DNA of 64,000 bases, from contig NZ_JABBNT010000003.1 in NCBI RefSeq assembly GCF_012926505.1, positions 659,122 to 723,121 of the forward strand, given 5' to 3'. Below are positions 35,233-43,445 of this stretch, in pieces. The notes beneath the pieces are model-generated. The model was not told where the DNA came from, ran no database searches, and was given only the letters and a program-made list of their open reading frames with translations. A program made the position numbers and the translations under genes. The stretch is from Pacificispira spongiicola (lineage in GTDB: Bacteria; Pseudomonadota; Alphaproteobacteria; UBA8366; Aestuariispiraceae). How positions within the stretch are numbered: the first letter of the stretch is position 1; the number at the start of each line of letters is the position of its first letter.

Positions 35233-36642
35233 TTACGCGCTGTGTTCCGCCCTCGGCGCGGGGCTAGGGCGGGTCGCGATCGACAGGAACAGGGCGAAGA
35301 CCGACAAACCCACGGCTGTCAGGAATGTCGTGGAGAATGCCCCGGCTATCAGGTCGGGGGGCGTTTCCGCGGCGTTTTGGGATCCGGTTGCCGCAGCGAA
35401 AACAGTCGCCATTACCGACGCGCCGATGATGAAACCCAGATTGCGGGAAAGACCCAGCAACCCGGCGATCATCCCCCGTTTGTCGTCCGGGGCGGCGACC
35501 ATGACCGACGCATTATTGGCCGCCAGGAAAAGCTGGAAGCCCGGCGTCAAAAGCATCAGGGACAGGATATAGCCGGTCGTGCCCAAATATCGCGGCGCCA
35601 TCGACAGGCAGATCAGACCCAGGATCGTTTGCGCAAGCCCCAGCACCAATGCCCGCCCTGCGCCGATCCTGTCGGTGATGCGGCCTGCGGGTATACCCGA
35701 CAGGGCTGCGGTCAGGGGGCCGACGGCCATGACAAGGCCGACCGTCGCTTCGTTCAACCCCAAGGCATAGGCCAGGAAGAAGGGTCCGACCACTAGGGTC
35801 GTCATCATCACCGCCGTGATGAGGAGATTGGTGACGAGGGCCGCGGCAATGTACCGGTTCTGTAGCACGGTGAAATCCACCAAGGGCGACTTCCGCGTTC
35901 GTTCGACCCAGACGAAGATGATTCCCCCGATCCCGGCGGTCAGCAGCAGCAACAGGCTATCCGTTGAAAACCCGGTTCGACTGCCGGTCACGGAAACGGT
36001 GAATGCCGCCAGCGTCAGTGTCAGGACCATCATCCCGAAGATATCTATTTGCGGCCGATTTTCCGACGGCTCGGCGGCTTTTCCGGGGACGCCGCGCAGG
36101 GTTACGATTGCCGCGACGATACCGCCCGCGGCTAGGGCCACGAACATAGGACGCCACCCGGCACCGGCAATCGTCAACCCGCCGAGGGAGGGGCCGAGTG
36201 CGGTTCCGATCGCCGACATTGTGCCCATGAGACCCATGGCGGCGCCGGTTCGTTCCGTCGGCACCGTATCGCGGACGATGGACAGCGGCAGGGCCATTAG
36301 GATCGCTGCCCCGATCCCCTGCACCGCGCGGGCGGCGATCAATCCGGTGAAAGTCGGCGTCACGGCGCAGGCCGCCGATGCCGCGGAGAAGAGGACGAGC
36401 CCGGCGAGGAAGACCCGGCGATGTCCCAATAAATCGCCGAGCCGCCCGGCCGTTACGATGGTGACGGTGACGGCCAGCAGATAGGCCAAAATGACCCATT
36501 GTACCTGTGATGTCGGAACGGAGAAGGCGGTTGCCAATGTCGGCAGCGCGACGGTCGCGATACTGATACCGAGTGAGGCCAACAAGACCGCCAAGGCCAG
36601 CGCGGGGAGGCTGCCGTAAGAGGATGAGAGTCGCTTTTTCAT
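35233..36642 (-). CDS. MFS drug exporter, DHA2 (14-TM) family
   Basis: Encodes 469 aa from ATG 36642 (AAGGGCAAGACC upstream). Inner-membrane proton antiporter; 14 hydrophobic segments fit the DHA2 family (EmrB/QacA/SmvA type). Motif A-like GRLGDLLGHRRVFLAG follows TM2 and the motif C-like GPSLGGLTIAGAGWRPMF lies in TM5. Substrate is unknown but such pumps export cationic dyes, biocides or redox cyclers. Divergent from a MerR regulator 67 bp away, with a 19-bp-spaced promoter holding a SoxR-box-like dyad, so it is probably MerR-activated. Confidence 0.88.
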   Translation of the reverse strand: MKKRLSSSYGSLPALALAVLLASLGISIATVALPTLATAFSVPTSQVQWVILAYLLAVTVTIVTAGRLGDLLGHRRVFLAGLVLFSAASAACAVTPTFTGLIAARAVQGIGAAILMALPLSIVRDTVPTERTGAAMGLMGTMSAIGTALGPSLGGLTIAGAGWRPMFVALAAGGIVAAIVTLRGVPGKAAEPSENRPQIDIFGMMVLTLTLAAFTVSVTGSRTGFSTDSLLLLLTAGIGGIIFVWVERTRKSPLVDFTVLQNRYIAAALVTNLLITAVMMTTLVVGPFFLAYALGLNEATVGLVMAVGPLTAALSGIPAGRITDRIGAGRALVLGLAQTILGLICLSMAPRYLGTTGYILSLMLLTPGFQLFLAANNASVMVAAPDDKRGMIAGLLGLSRNLGFIIGASVMATVFAAATGSQNAAETPPDLIAGAFSTTFLTAVGLSVFALFLSIATRPSPAPRAEHSA

Positions 36643-36676
36643 GGTCTTGCCCTTGATGAAAATTGATCTTGGGTGC

Positions 36677-36707
36677 ACGCTGCCACTTCAAGTCAACTTG
36701 AGGTCAA
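36677..36707 (-). promoter_or_regulatory. MerR-type promoter/operator (SoxR-box-like) for the MFS gene
   Basis: Minus strand TTGACC (36707-36702), spacer of 19 bp, CAGCGT (36682-36677): the over-long spacer that defines MerR-activated promoters. Inside the spacer lies TCAAGT-CA-ACTTGA (36688-36701), nearly the E. coli SoxR box CCTCAAGTTAACTTGAGG. It sits between the divergent MFS and merR genes and can serve both. Directly visible; binding is inference. Confidence 0.65.
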
Positions 36708-36709
36708 GC

Positions 36710-37117
36710 ATGAAAATGATCGATATCGGCCAATTGGCCGCGCAATCGGGCGTCCCGGCATCGACATTGCGGTATTACGACGAAATCGGCCTGATTTCGT
36801 CGGTTACCCGGCATGGGTTACGGCGGCAATTTGGGCCGGAGGCGATTTGGCGGCTGCGTTTGATCGCCTTGGGTAAAAAGGCCGGGTTCTCCTTGTCTGA
36901 AATCGCCGATGTCGTCGGCGCGGGCGGTGTAACCGAATTGCCCCGGCCGGTCCTGAAGGCCCGGGTCGCCGAAATTGACAAACAGATTGAGGAATTACAG
37001 GTCCTGCGCGATACGATTCAGCATGTGGCGGAATGCACGGCACCGTCGCATTTGGAATGCCCGCGTTTTCAGAAATTGTTGCGGATCGCGACGCGCCAGA
37101 AATCAGGCGACGGGTAA
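36710..37117 (+). CDS. MerR-family regulator (SoxR-related)
   Basis: Encodes 135 aa from ATG 36710 with GAGG 6 nt upstream. MerR winged helix (IGQLAAQSGVPASTLRYYDEIGLISSVTRHGLRRQFG), a dimerisation helix (KARVAEIDKQIEELQVLRDTIQHVAEC) and a C-terminal metal/effector loop CTAPSHLECPRF (C-x7-C). The [2Fe-2S] ligand set of true SoxR (four Cys in C-x2-C-x-C-x5-C) is absent, so it is not a redox SoxR despite the SoxR-like operator; the C-x7-C loop might bind zinc or a thiol-reactive ligand. Controls the divergent MFS exporter. Confidence 0.88.
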   Translation: MKMIDIGQLAAQSGVPASTLRYYDEIGLISSVTRHGLRRQFGPEAIWRLRLIALGKKAGFSLSEIADVVGAGGVTELPRPVLKARVAEIDKQIEELQVLRDTIQHVAECTAPSHLECPRFQKLLRIATRQKSGDG

Positions 37118-37126
37118 CGCGGGCAA

Positions 37127-37888
37127 TCAGCCCAGGGCCGCGACTTGTTCGCCGACATCGATGTCCAATTCGGCGGCGACTTCCAAGCCGCGATCTTCGA
37201 ACGCATCGGTGTCGGGATGCCGGGCGGCCCAATCCGCGACCACGGCGTCGCGGGCGTCGAGCAGATAGGCGATCTGCGGTTTGAACAGGATCATCATGGC
37301 GCTCAGCCATCGGTTCGTCGCCCAGGACGGGAAGGCGTGATCCATTTCAAACCGATCGATCATGCGCTTCATCGCATCGGCGGGATACCAGGTTTCATCC
37401 GTGACCCAGCGATTCACGGTGAACAGCTTCGATGCCCGGCCGCGCTTGTCCATGCTGATGGCAACGATATGCGCGCCGACGCGGCTGTCGTTTTCCGCCT
37501 GCGGCACGGTCAGCGGCAGGGGGGCGACATCGTCGGGCATGCCGTCGTAACACAGGAAGGTGTGGAAATGCCCGTGTTCGTCGGGCCGTTCTTCCTTCGG
37601 ATGGGAATGGTAGTAGTAGAGGGAATGCGTTTCCCAATCCACGGCGTCACCCTTGGGGTAGTGGCTCCATTCATAATAGGAACCCTGATGACGCAGGATT
37701 TCGGAAACGACATTGCTTGAGGTCTTTTTCAGGATGCGCTGACAGTTCAGCACCTCCGCCCCGGCGGCGCGCAGCGTCGAACGTTCCTCATCGCTCATCA
37801 CCGTCAAACAGCGCGCGAGGTCGAACGGTTCCAGCGTGGAGCCGTCGCCATTCACATGGACCGATTTGGGCGCAGCCGATTGCGGCAT
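37127..37888 (-). CDS. Uncharacterised His-rich protein (DUF6969-like)
   Basis: Encodes 253 aa. No signal peptide or membrane segment. A histidine- and aromatic-rich core EWSHYPKGDAVDWETHSLYYYHSHP then EHGHFHTFLCYDG suggests a metal site of cupin-like or novel type. A later ISMDKRGRASKLFTVNRWVTDETWYPAD and the segment ATNRWLSAMMILFKPQIAYLLDARD are conserved-looking. I think it belongs to the family called DUF6969 but am unsure. Stands alone between merR (convergent) and azoR's terminator. Function unknown. Confidence 0.7.
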   Translation of the reverse strand: MPQSAAPKSVHVNGDGSTLEPFDLARCLTVMSDEERSTLRAAGAEVLNCQRILKKTSSNVVSEILRHQGSYYEWSHYPKGDAVDWETHSLYYYHSHPKEERPDEHGHFHTFLCYDGMPDDVAPLPLTVPQAENDSRVGAHIVAISMDKRGRASKLFTVNRWVTDETWYPADAMKRMIDRFEMDHAFPSWATNRWLSAMMILFKPQIAYLLDARDAVVADWAARHPDTDAFEDRGLEVAAELDIDVGEQVAALG

Positions 37889-37912
37889 GGATTACTCGTC
37901 CCACAAGGAAAA

Positions 37913-37941
37913 GGCCGGATGCGTCAGTTTTGCATCCGGCC
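37913..37941 (-). terminator. Rho-independent terminator of azoR
   Basis: GGCCGGATGC (37913-37922) pairs perfectly with GCATCCGGCC (37932-37941), loop of 9 nt. On the minus strand the stem is followed by TTTTCC. It lies 30 bp beyond the azoR stop and 24 bp before the next gene start. Confidence 0.8.
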
Positions 37942-37971
37942 CCTTCGGGAACAAGTCGGCAGTTGCGCGGA

Positions 37972-38589
37972 TTAGGCCGCGAGCTGTTCGATTTCAGCCG
38001 TCGCCCGGTCCACCGCCGTCTCATCGAGGTTCTGTCGGTCGGCGGCCACCACTTGCACGTCGGTAATGCCCAGGAAGCCAAGCATGAACTTCAAATACGG
38101 CGTGGTGAAATCGGCGACGCCGTTCAGGTCCACCCCACCGGATGCAAAGGTGAGAATTGCCTTTTTGCCTTTCAGCAGGCCTTCGGGGCCGCTTTCGGTG
38201 TACTGGAACGTTTCCCGGGCGCGGGCGACGAGATCGATCCACGACTTCAGCGCGGCCGGGATTTGGAAATTGTAGACCGGCACCCCGATCACTAGGACAT
38301 CTGCGGCCCGGAGTTCGTCAATCAAAGTATCGGAAAGGGACAGGGTCGCTTTCTGGTCGTCGCTGCGCTCCGCAGGATCGGTGAAGGTCGCGCCGAGCCA
38401 CGCGCCGTCCACCATTGGAAGGCCGGCGGATACGTCGCGCAGGGTAACGGAAACGTCGCCGTGTTCAGCTTTCAGTTTCTCGATTACGCGGTCGCTCAGG
38501 GCGCGGCTGGTGGATGCGTCGCCGCGGGCGCTCGAATCGACACGCAGGACAGCAAGCGGGCGATTGTCGTTTTCGGAAGATGTGGTCAT
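37972..38589 (-). CDS. azoR: FMN-dependent NADH-azoreductase
   Basis: Encodes 205 aa. Flavodoxin-like quinone/azo reductase: LRVDSSARGDASTSRALSD phosphate-binding loop, VIGVPVYNFQIPAALKSWIDLVARARETF (FMN and dimer contact) and LTFASGGVDLNGV. Reduces azo dyes and quinones with NADH in two-electron steps, protecting from electrophilic quinones. ATG has GGAGA 7 nt upstream. Divergent from rmuC across 228 bp holding nested palindromes that look like an operator; no obvious cognate regulator is adjacent. Confidence 0.92.
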   Translation of the reverse strand: MTTSSENDNRPLAVLRVDSSARGDASTSRALSDRVIEKLKAEHGDVSVTLRDVSAGLPMVDGAWLGATFTDPAERSDDQKATLSLSDTLIDELRAADVLVIGVPVYNFQIPAALKSWIDLVARARETFQYTESGPEGLLKGKKAILTFASGGVDLNGVADFTTPYLKFMLGFLGITDVQVVAADRQNLDETAVDRATAEIEQLAA

Positions 38590-38650
38590 CGTCGGTCTCC
38601 ATCATCGGATCGGGTTAAAATCTGTATGGGCGTAAAATAACCATGCCTGA

Positions 38651-38692
38651 TTTGGAAAAAATCCCGGTATAAAGAACAATATTGTTTCCAAA
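38651..38692. promoter_or_regulatory. Nested palindromes between azoR and rmuC
   Basis: TTTGGAAA (38651-38658) is the exact inverse of TTTCCAAA (38685-38692), and inside lies the perfect 12-bp palindrome AACAATATTGTT (38675-38686). The AT-rich dyad cluster sits about 60-100 bp before azoR and could bind a HTH or LysR/HxlR-type regulator located elsewhere. Confidence 0.45.
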
Positions 38693-38750
38693 ATCCGCCA
38701 AATCTCCGAGGCTTCCCGAATCCTGTAGAATCGGGTCTTGTCGGCATTCT

Positions 38751-38804
38751 CGTCTCAGAAGGCCCGTCTCAGAAGGCCCGTCTCAGAAGGCCCGTCTCAG
38801 AAGG
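38751..38804 (+). repeat. 14-bp tandem repeat in the rmuC leader (3.9 copies)
   Basis: Unit CGTCTCAGAAGGCC starts at 38751, 38765, 38779 and 38793; the last copy is cut after 12 bases. Copies are identical. It ends 13 bp before the rmuC ATG and includes AAGG Shine-Dalgarno-like segments in each copy, so slippage could change leader length. Not a CRISPR (units abut). Confidence 0.9.
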
Positions 38805-38817
38805 AAGGAAAACTCCG

Positions 38818-40284
38818 ATGCCATTCGAACTCCAGATCGCGGCGATTTTGGCCGGCGGGGGCGTCGCGGTCGGGGTAATCCTGTCCTGGGTGACGCTCGT
38901 TCGGGGCAAGGCTGCCGAACTCTCCGCCATGCGCGCGCGGGAAACGGAACTGGCGCAGATCGTCGAACAGGTGCGAAGCGACCTGTCGGCAGCGTCGGCC
39001 CGGTTGGGGGCGCTGGGAGAAGACCGCGAGGAAATCCGACAGGAACGGGACGTCCTGCGGACCAAGCTGGAGGCCGCCCAATCCGACCTGACCGACCGGC
39101 GCGTGCAAATCGAAAACCTGCAAACCACGTTGGACGCCGAACGCAAATCCCATGCGGAAAAACTGGCGGAACTGGAAAACGTCCACGGCCAGATTGAAAA
39201 GGAATTGAAGATCGCGATGTCCGGTCTTCTGGACGGGGCGAACAAGACCTTCCTGGAACGCGCCCAGGAAGTCTTCAAACAGCAGCAGGAAAAGGGCGAG
39301 ACCGGGATGAAGGCCATGGTCACGCCGATGAAGGAAGCCCTGGACCGTTTCCAGCGTCAGGTCACGGACATGGAAACCCAGCGAAAGCAGGACGAAGGCG
39401 CGCTCAGCCAACAAATCCGCCATATCGCGGAAAGCCATGGGAAGCTGAACGACACGACGGTCAGTCTGGTCAACGCCCTGCGCAGTGCCCCGAAAACGCG
39501 CGGGCGCTGGGGGGAGCAGCAGTTGCGCACGCTGTTGGAACTGTCCGGCATGGCCGAACATGTGGATTTCGAAACGGAAAAGCATTTTTCGACGGAAGAC
39601 GGCGCGCGCCGCCCAGATGTCGTTCTGAACATGCCCGGCGGTCGGACGCTGGTGATCGATGCCAAGACCTCGCTTTCCGCCTATCTGGAGGCGATGGAAG
39701 CGGAAACCGAGGAGCAGCGGGAAGCCAAGCTGGTGGAACATGCGCGTCAGATCCGCACCCATGTCGACCAACTGGGCCGCAAGGATTACTGGAAGAACCT
39801 GCCCTCCGATACGGTCGATTTCGTCGTCATGTTCGTGCCGGGGGAACCGATGTATTCCGCCGCCATGGCCCGCGACCCGGCCTTGTTCGAGGACGCCTGG
39901 GACAAGCGTGTCATCGTCTGTTCGCCGACGACCCTGTTGGGGCTGGCGAAAGCGATTGCTTACGGCTGGCGGCAGGAAAAGGCGTCGAAGGACGCCCAGA
40001 AGGTGCACGAGGTCGCGACCGAACTGTACCGCCGCATGGTGAAGCTGGGCGGCGATGTCGCCGGATTGACGAAATCCCTGCAAGGTCACGTCAACAAGCA
40101 CAATGCCTTCATCGGCAGCCTGGAAGGATCGGTCCTGCCCCAGGCCCGGAAGATGACGGACCTGTCGGTCGGCGACAGTCACGGCACTGTTCCGGAATTG
40201 GAGCCGGTGGAAACCGACGTCCGGGAGCCCAATCCGAATCGGGACCTTCTGTTCGACGACGCGCCGAAACTGCCAAAGCGTTAA
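38818..40284 (+). CDS. rmuC: DNA recombination protein RmuC
   Basis: Encodes 488 aa. One N-terminal membrane helix (AAILAGGGVAVGVILSWVTLV), a long coiled coil (about residues 30-135), and the RmuC nuclease-like domain (APKTRGRWGEQQLRTLLELSGM, RRPDVVLNMPGGRTLVIDAKTSL, with PD-(D/E)xK-like Asp/Asp-x-K). The protein limits inversions at short inverted repeats in E. coli. The ATG lies directly after the 14-bp tandem repeat; AAGGAAGG is the likely ribosome site. Convergent with hslO (12-bp gap). Confidence 0.95.
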   Translation: MPFELQIAAILAGGGVAVGVILSWVTLVRGKAAELSAMRARETELAQIVEQVRSDLSAASARLGALGEDREEIRQERDVLRTKLEAAQSDLTDRRVQIENLQTTLDAERKSHAEKLAELENVHGQIEKELKIAMSGLLDGANKTFLERAQEVFKQQQEKGETGMKAMVTPMKEALDRFQRQVTDMETQRKQDEGALSQQIRHIAESHGKLNDTTVSLVNALRSAPKTRGRWGEQQLRTLLELSGMAEHVDFETEKHFSTEDGARRPDVVLNMPGGRTLVIDAKTSLSAYLEAMEAETEEQREAKLVEHARQIRTHVDQLGRKDYWKNLPSDTVDFVVMFVPGEPMYSAAMARDPALFEDAWDKRVIVCSPTTLLGLAKAIAYGWRQEKASKDAQKVHEVATELYRRMVKLGGDVAGLTKSLQGHVNKHNAFIGSLEGSVLPQARKMTDLSVGDSHGTVPELEPVETDVREPNPNRDLLFDDAPKLPKR

Positions 40285-40296
40285 GGCAACCGGTGT

Positions 40297-41235
40297 TTAC
40301 GCCAGATCGGCGTCCGAAAAGCTTTCGGTACGCGAACAGAATTCGCAAGTGACCTCGATCAGGCCGTTGTCCAGCTTCAAGTCGTCCAGCGCGCCGGGTT
40401 CCAGCGACTTCAGCACGCCCTCGATCTTGGACCGGGAACAGCGGCATTCCTCCACCAATTCCTGTGGCGGGAAGACGCGCACGCCGTCTTCATGGAACAG
40501 GCGATAGAGCAAATCGTTCGGCGGCAGGCCGGGGTCCAGCATTTCCTCCGGCTTGGCGGAACTCATCAGCGCCACGGCGCGGCGCCAGGCGTCGCTGTCC
40601 GCCTTGCCGATATCCTCGTTGCCGCCTTCGTCCGGCAGACGCTGCACCAGCAGGGCGGATGCCGCCATGCTGCCGTCATCCCGTCGTCCGGCGCAGAGTT
40701 TGACGGTGGAGGCGAACTGTTCCGATTGTTCGAAATAGCGTTGCACGCATTCTTCGACCGTCGCGCCTTCCAGGGCCACGATGCCTTGATAGCGTTCCAT
40801 GTCGCTGCCCTGGTCGACGGTGAAGGCAAGATAGCCCTGACCCAGCAGTTTCGGGATCGGGGCCGCCACGACATCGTGCAGTGGCGGCACCTCCCCTTTC
40901 ACTTGGGCATATCCGCGCATCTTTCCGCCGCTGGTCACATCGGCGACCAGCATCGGGACGGGGCCGTCCCCTTTCGTCTGAAGGGTGAAGACGCCGTCGA
41001 ACTTCAACGCCGCCGCCAGACCCGCACACAGGGCCAGCATCTCGCCCAGCAGATAGGCAACCGGGTCGGGATAACCGTGACGGGACAGGATCGTATCGAC
41101 GCTTGCGCCCAGCTTGACCATGCGGCCGTGCAGGCCGGTCCGGTCGATCATGAACGGCTGAACGCAATCGTCGGTCAGCGGGGTGCCGGTCGGCGGGGTA
41201 TCCCCGCCTTCCGGGATGCGGATTTCTTCTGCCAT
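40297..41235 (-). CDS. hslO: Redox-regulated chaperone Hsp33
   Basis: Encodes 312 aa. Cytoplasmic holdase activated by oxidation. N-terminal Hsp33 fold with RGKMRGYAQVKGE-like (SGGKMRGYAQVKGEVPPL) and DQGSDMERYQGIVAL. The C-terminal zinc switch has CxC (EECRCSR) and CxxC (TCEFCSR), the four cysteines that release zinc on oxidation. Third gene of argD-argF-hslO, a conserved alphaproteobacterial order, 25 bp after argF. Confidence 0.95.
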   Translation of the reverse strand: MAEEIRIPEGGDTPPTGTPLTDDCVQPFMIDRTGLHGRMVKLGASVDTILSRHGYPDPVAYLLGEMLALCAGLAAALKFDGVFTLQTKGDGPVPMLVADVTSGGKMRGYAQVKGEVPPLHDVVAAPIPKLLGQGYLAFTVDQGSDMERYQGIVALEGATVEECVQRYFEQSEQFASTVKLCAGRRDDGSMAASALLVQRLPDEGGNEDIGKADSDAWRRAVALMSSAKPEEMLDPGLPPNDLLYRLFHEDGVRVFPPQELVEECRCSRSKIEGVLKSLEPGALDDLKLDNGLIEVTCEFCSRTESFSDADLA

Positions 41236-41260
41236 TTTACGGGCCTTAGCTTTATGGGCC

Positions 41261-42172
41261 TTAAACCTTGTCCAGGCACCAAAGAAGGATGCCCTTCTGT
41301 GCGTGCAGACGGTTTTCCGCCTCGTCCCAGACGACGCTTTGCGGGCCGTCGATCACACCGGCGGTCACTTCCTCCCCGCGATGCGCGGGCAGGCAATGCA
41401 TGAAGATCGCATCCGGCTTCGCCTTCGCCATCAGCTCTTCATTGACCTGGAAGGGTTGCAGCAGATTGTGGCGCACCGGTGCGTCGCGGTCTCCCATGGA
41501 CACCCAGACATCGGTGACGACGCAATCCGCATCCTTCACGGCATGGTCCGCATTGTGGACGATTTCCAGCTTGCAACCTTCCTTGACCGCCCAATCGACC
41601 ACGTCGCGCGGCGGCTGCAATTCTTCCGGGCAAGCGATGCGAAGGGTGAAATCGAACCGCGCGGCGGCGTGAATCCAACTGGTGGCCATGTTGTTGCCGT
41701 CCCCGGCCCAGGCCACGACCTTGCCCTTGATGGACCCGCGATGTTGTTCATAGGTCATCACGTCGGCCATCAACTGGCAGGGATGGGTGCGGTCGGTCAG
41801 GCCGTTGATGACGGGCACCGTCGCATGTTCCGCCAGTTCCAGCAGTTTCGATTCTTCGGTCGTGCGGATCATGATCGCGTCGACGTAACGCGACAGGACG
41901 CGCGCCGTGTCGGCAATCGTCTCGCCACGGCCCAATTGAGTTTCCGCCGGGGTCATGACGACCACCTCGCCGCCCAATTGCTTCATGCCGACATCGAAGC
42001 TGATGCGCGTACGGGTCGAGGGCTTTTCGAAGATCAGGGCCAGAACCTTGCCGTCCAACGGCTTTGGCGCACCGGGTTTGCGGTCGCGCTCGCGGCCCGC
42101 ATTGCCGCTGTCCAGCATGGTCCGCAGCGCGGCTTCGTCGAAATGGTCCAGGTCTAGGAAATGTTTAGGCAT
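41261..42172 (-). CDS. argF: Ornithine carbamoyltransferase
   Basis: Encodes 303 aa. Forms citrulline from ornithine and carbamoyl phosphate in arginine synthesis. Carbamoyl-phosphate motif [11 protein letters not shown], then [24 protein letters not shown], ornithine-binding Asp region [10 protein letters not shown] and the HCLPAHRG motif with the catalytic Cys. Start overlaps the argD stop by 8 nt. Complete, typical length. Confidence 0.97.
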   Translation of the reverse strand: MPKHFLDLDHFDEAALRTMLDSGNAGRERDRKPGAPKPLDGKVLALIFEKPSTRTRISFDVGMKQLGGEVVVMTPAETQLGRGETIADTARVLSRYVDAIMIRTTEESKLLELAEHATVPVINGLTDRTHPCQLMADVMTYEQHRGSIKGKVVAWAGDGNNMATSWIHAAARFDFTLRIACPEELQPPRDVVDWAVKEGCKLEIVHNADHAVKDADCVVTDVWVSMGDRDAPVRHNLLQPFQVNEELMAKAKPDAIFMHCLPAHRGEEVTAGVIDGPQSVVWDEAENRLHAQKGILLWCLDKV

Positions 42173-43364
42173 CTTTTTTACTCCACTGACCGGCGACCGT
42201 GTCGATAATGGCGGCTGCTTCGTCCACGTGTTTCTCTTCGACGATCAGCGGCGGCAGCAAACGGATCACGTTTTCTCCCGCCCCGACGGTCAGAAGACCC
42301 GCCTCGCGCAGGGCGTTCAGGAATTCGAGATTGCTGACATCCGGCTGGCAGGCCAGGCCCTGCATCAGGCCCGCGCCGCGCTGTCCGGCGAAGACGGTGG
42401 GGTGTTTGGCGACAAGGCCCGCCATCTTATCCCACAGATAGTCGCCGACCTTTTCGACGCGTTCCATGAATCCGGGTTCACCGATCACGTCCAGCACGGC
42501 ATTGCCGACGGCCATGGCCAGTGGGTTGCCGCCGAAGGTCGTGCCGTGGGTGCCGGGCGTCAGGCCACGCGCGGCCTCTTCCTTCGCCAGGATCGCGCCC
42601 ATGGGGAAGCCGCCGCCGATGCCTTTCGCCGTGGCGATGGCGTCCGGTTCGATCCCGGCCCATTCGTGCGCCCACATCTTGCCGGTCCGGCCGTTGCCCG
42701 ACTGAACCTCGTCCAGGATCAGCAGAATGCCGAATTCGTCCGCAGCGGCGCGCAACTGACGCAGATAGTCCAGGTCCGCGGCACGGATGCCGCCTTCGCC
42801 CTGGATCGGTTCCAGCAGGATCGCGGCTGTTTCCGGCCCGATCGCATCGCGCAACGCGTTCATATTGCCGAAGGGCACGTTGTCGAACCCATCGACCTTC
42901 GGACCGAACCCGTCGAGATACTTCTTGTTATTCGCCGCCGCGATGGTCGCCAGCGACCGGCCGTGGAAGGCGCCCTCCACCGTGACCACGCGATAGCGCT
43001 CGGGATTCCCGCCGGCGGCATGGTAGCGCCGCGCCAGCTTGATCAGGCCTTCCAGGGCCTCGACGCCGGAATTGGTGAAGAAAACCCGATCGGCGAAGCT
43101 GTTTTCGGTCAACCGTTTCGCCAGCTTCTCGCCTTCCGGGATCGTGTACAGGTTGGCGACGTGCCACAGCTTTTCGGCCTGCGCCTTCAGCGCGGCGACC
43201 AGATGCGGATGGGCGTGGCCCAGACTGTTCACGGCGATCCCGGCATAGAAGTCGAGATATCGTCGCCCGTCCGTATCCCACAGATAGACGCCTTCGCCAC
43301 GGTCGAACGCAATGGGGGACCGGGCATAGGTGTTCATGACTGCGGATTGTTGGACTTCAGACAT
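42165..43364 (-). CDS. argD: Acetylornithine aminotransferase
   Basis: Encodes 399 aa from ATG 43364; a second ATG nine codons later (43337) is also usable, and AGGAG directly touches the first ATG, so the start is uncertain. PLP enzyme of class III converting N-acetylglutamate semialdehyde to N-acetylornithine; probably also succinyldiaminopimelate transaminase. Motifs: [42 protein letters not shown] (Asp), and the Schiff-base Lys in [14 protein letters not shown]. First gene of argD-argF-hslO. Confidence 0.96.
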   Translation of the reverse strand: MSEVQQSAVMNTYARSPIAFDRGEGVYLWDTDGRRYLDFYAGIAVNSLGHAHPHLVAALKAQAEKLWHVANLYTIPEGEKLAKRLTENSFADRVFFTNSGVEALEGLIKLARRYHAAGGNPERYRVVTVEGAFHGRSLATIAAANNKKYLDGFGPKVDGFDNVPFGNMNALRDAIGPETAAILLEPIQGEGGIRAADLDYLRQLRAAADEFGILLILDEVQSGNGRTGKMWAHEWAGIEPDAIATAKGIGGGFPMGAILAKEEAARGLTPGTHGTTFGGNPLAMAVGNAVLDVIGEPGFMERVEKVGDYLWDKMAGLVAKHPTVFAGQRGAGLMQGLACQPDVSNLEFLNALREAGLLTVGAGENVIRLLPPLIVEEKHVDEAAAIIDTVAGQWSKKDA

Positions 43365-43445
43365 CTCCTGACTCTTTCTGCTGGGGTGTTCCAACGGGCC
43401 GACCCCGCCGGAAAGCGGCGAAAGTGCAGGGGAAACCGGCTTAAG

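Noticed and set aside
36710-37117. Calling the MerR-family gene soxR
   Set aside because: The four-cysteine [2Fe-2S] ligand set is absent; only a C-x7-C loop is present.
38751-38804. CRISPR-like repeat
   Set aside because: The four 14-bp units abut with no spacers and no cas genes are present.
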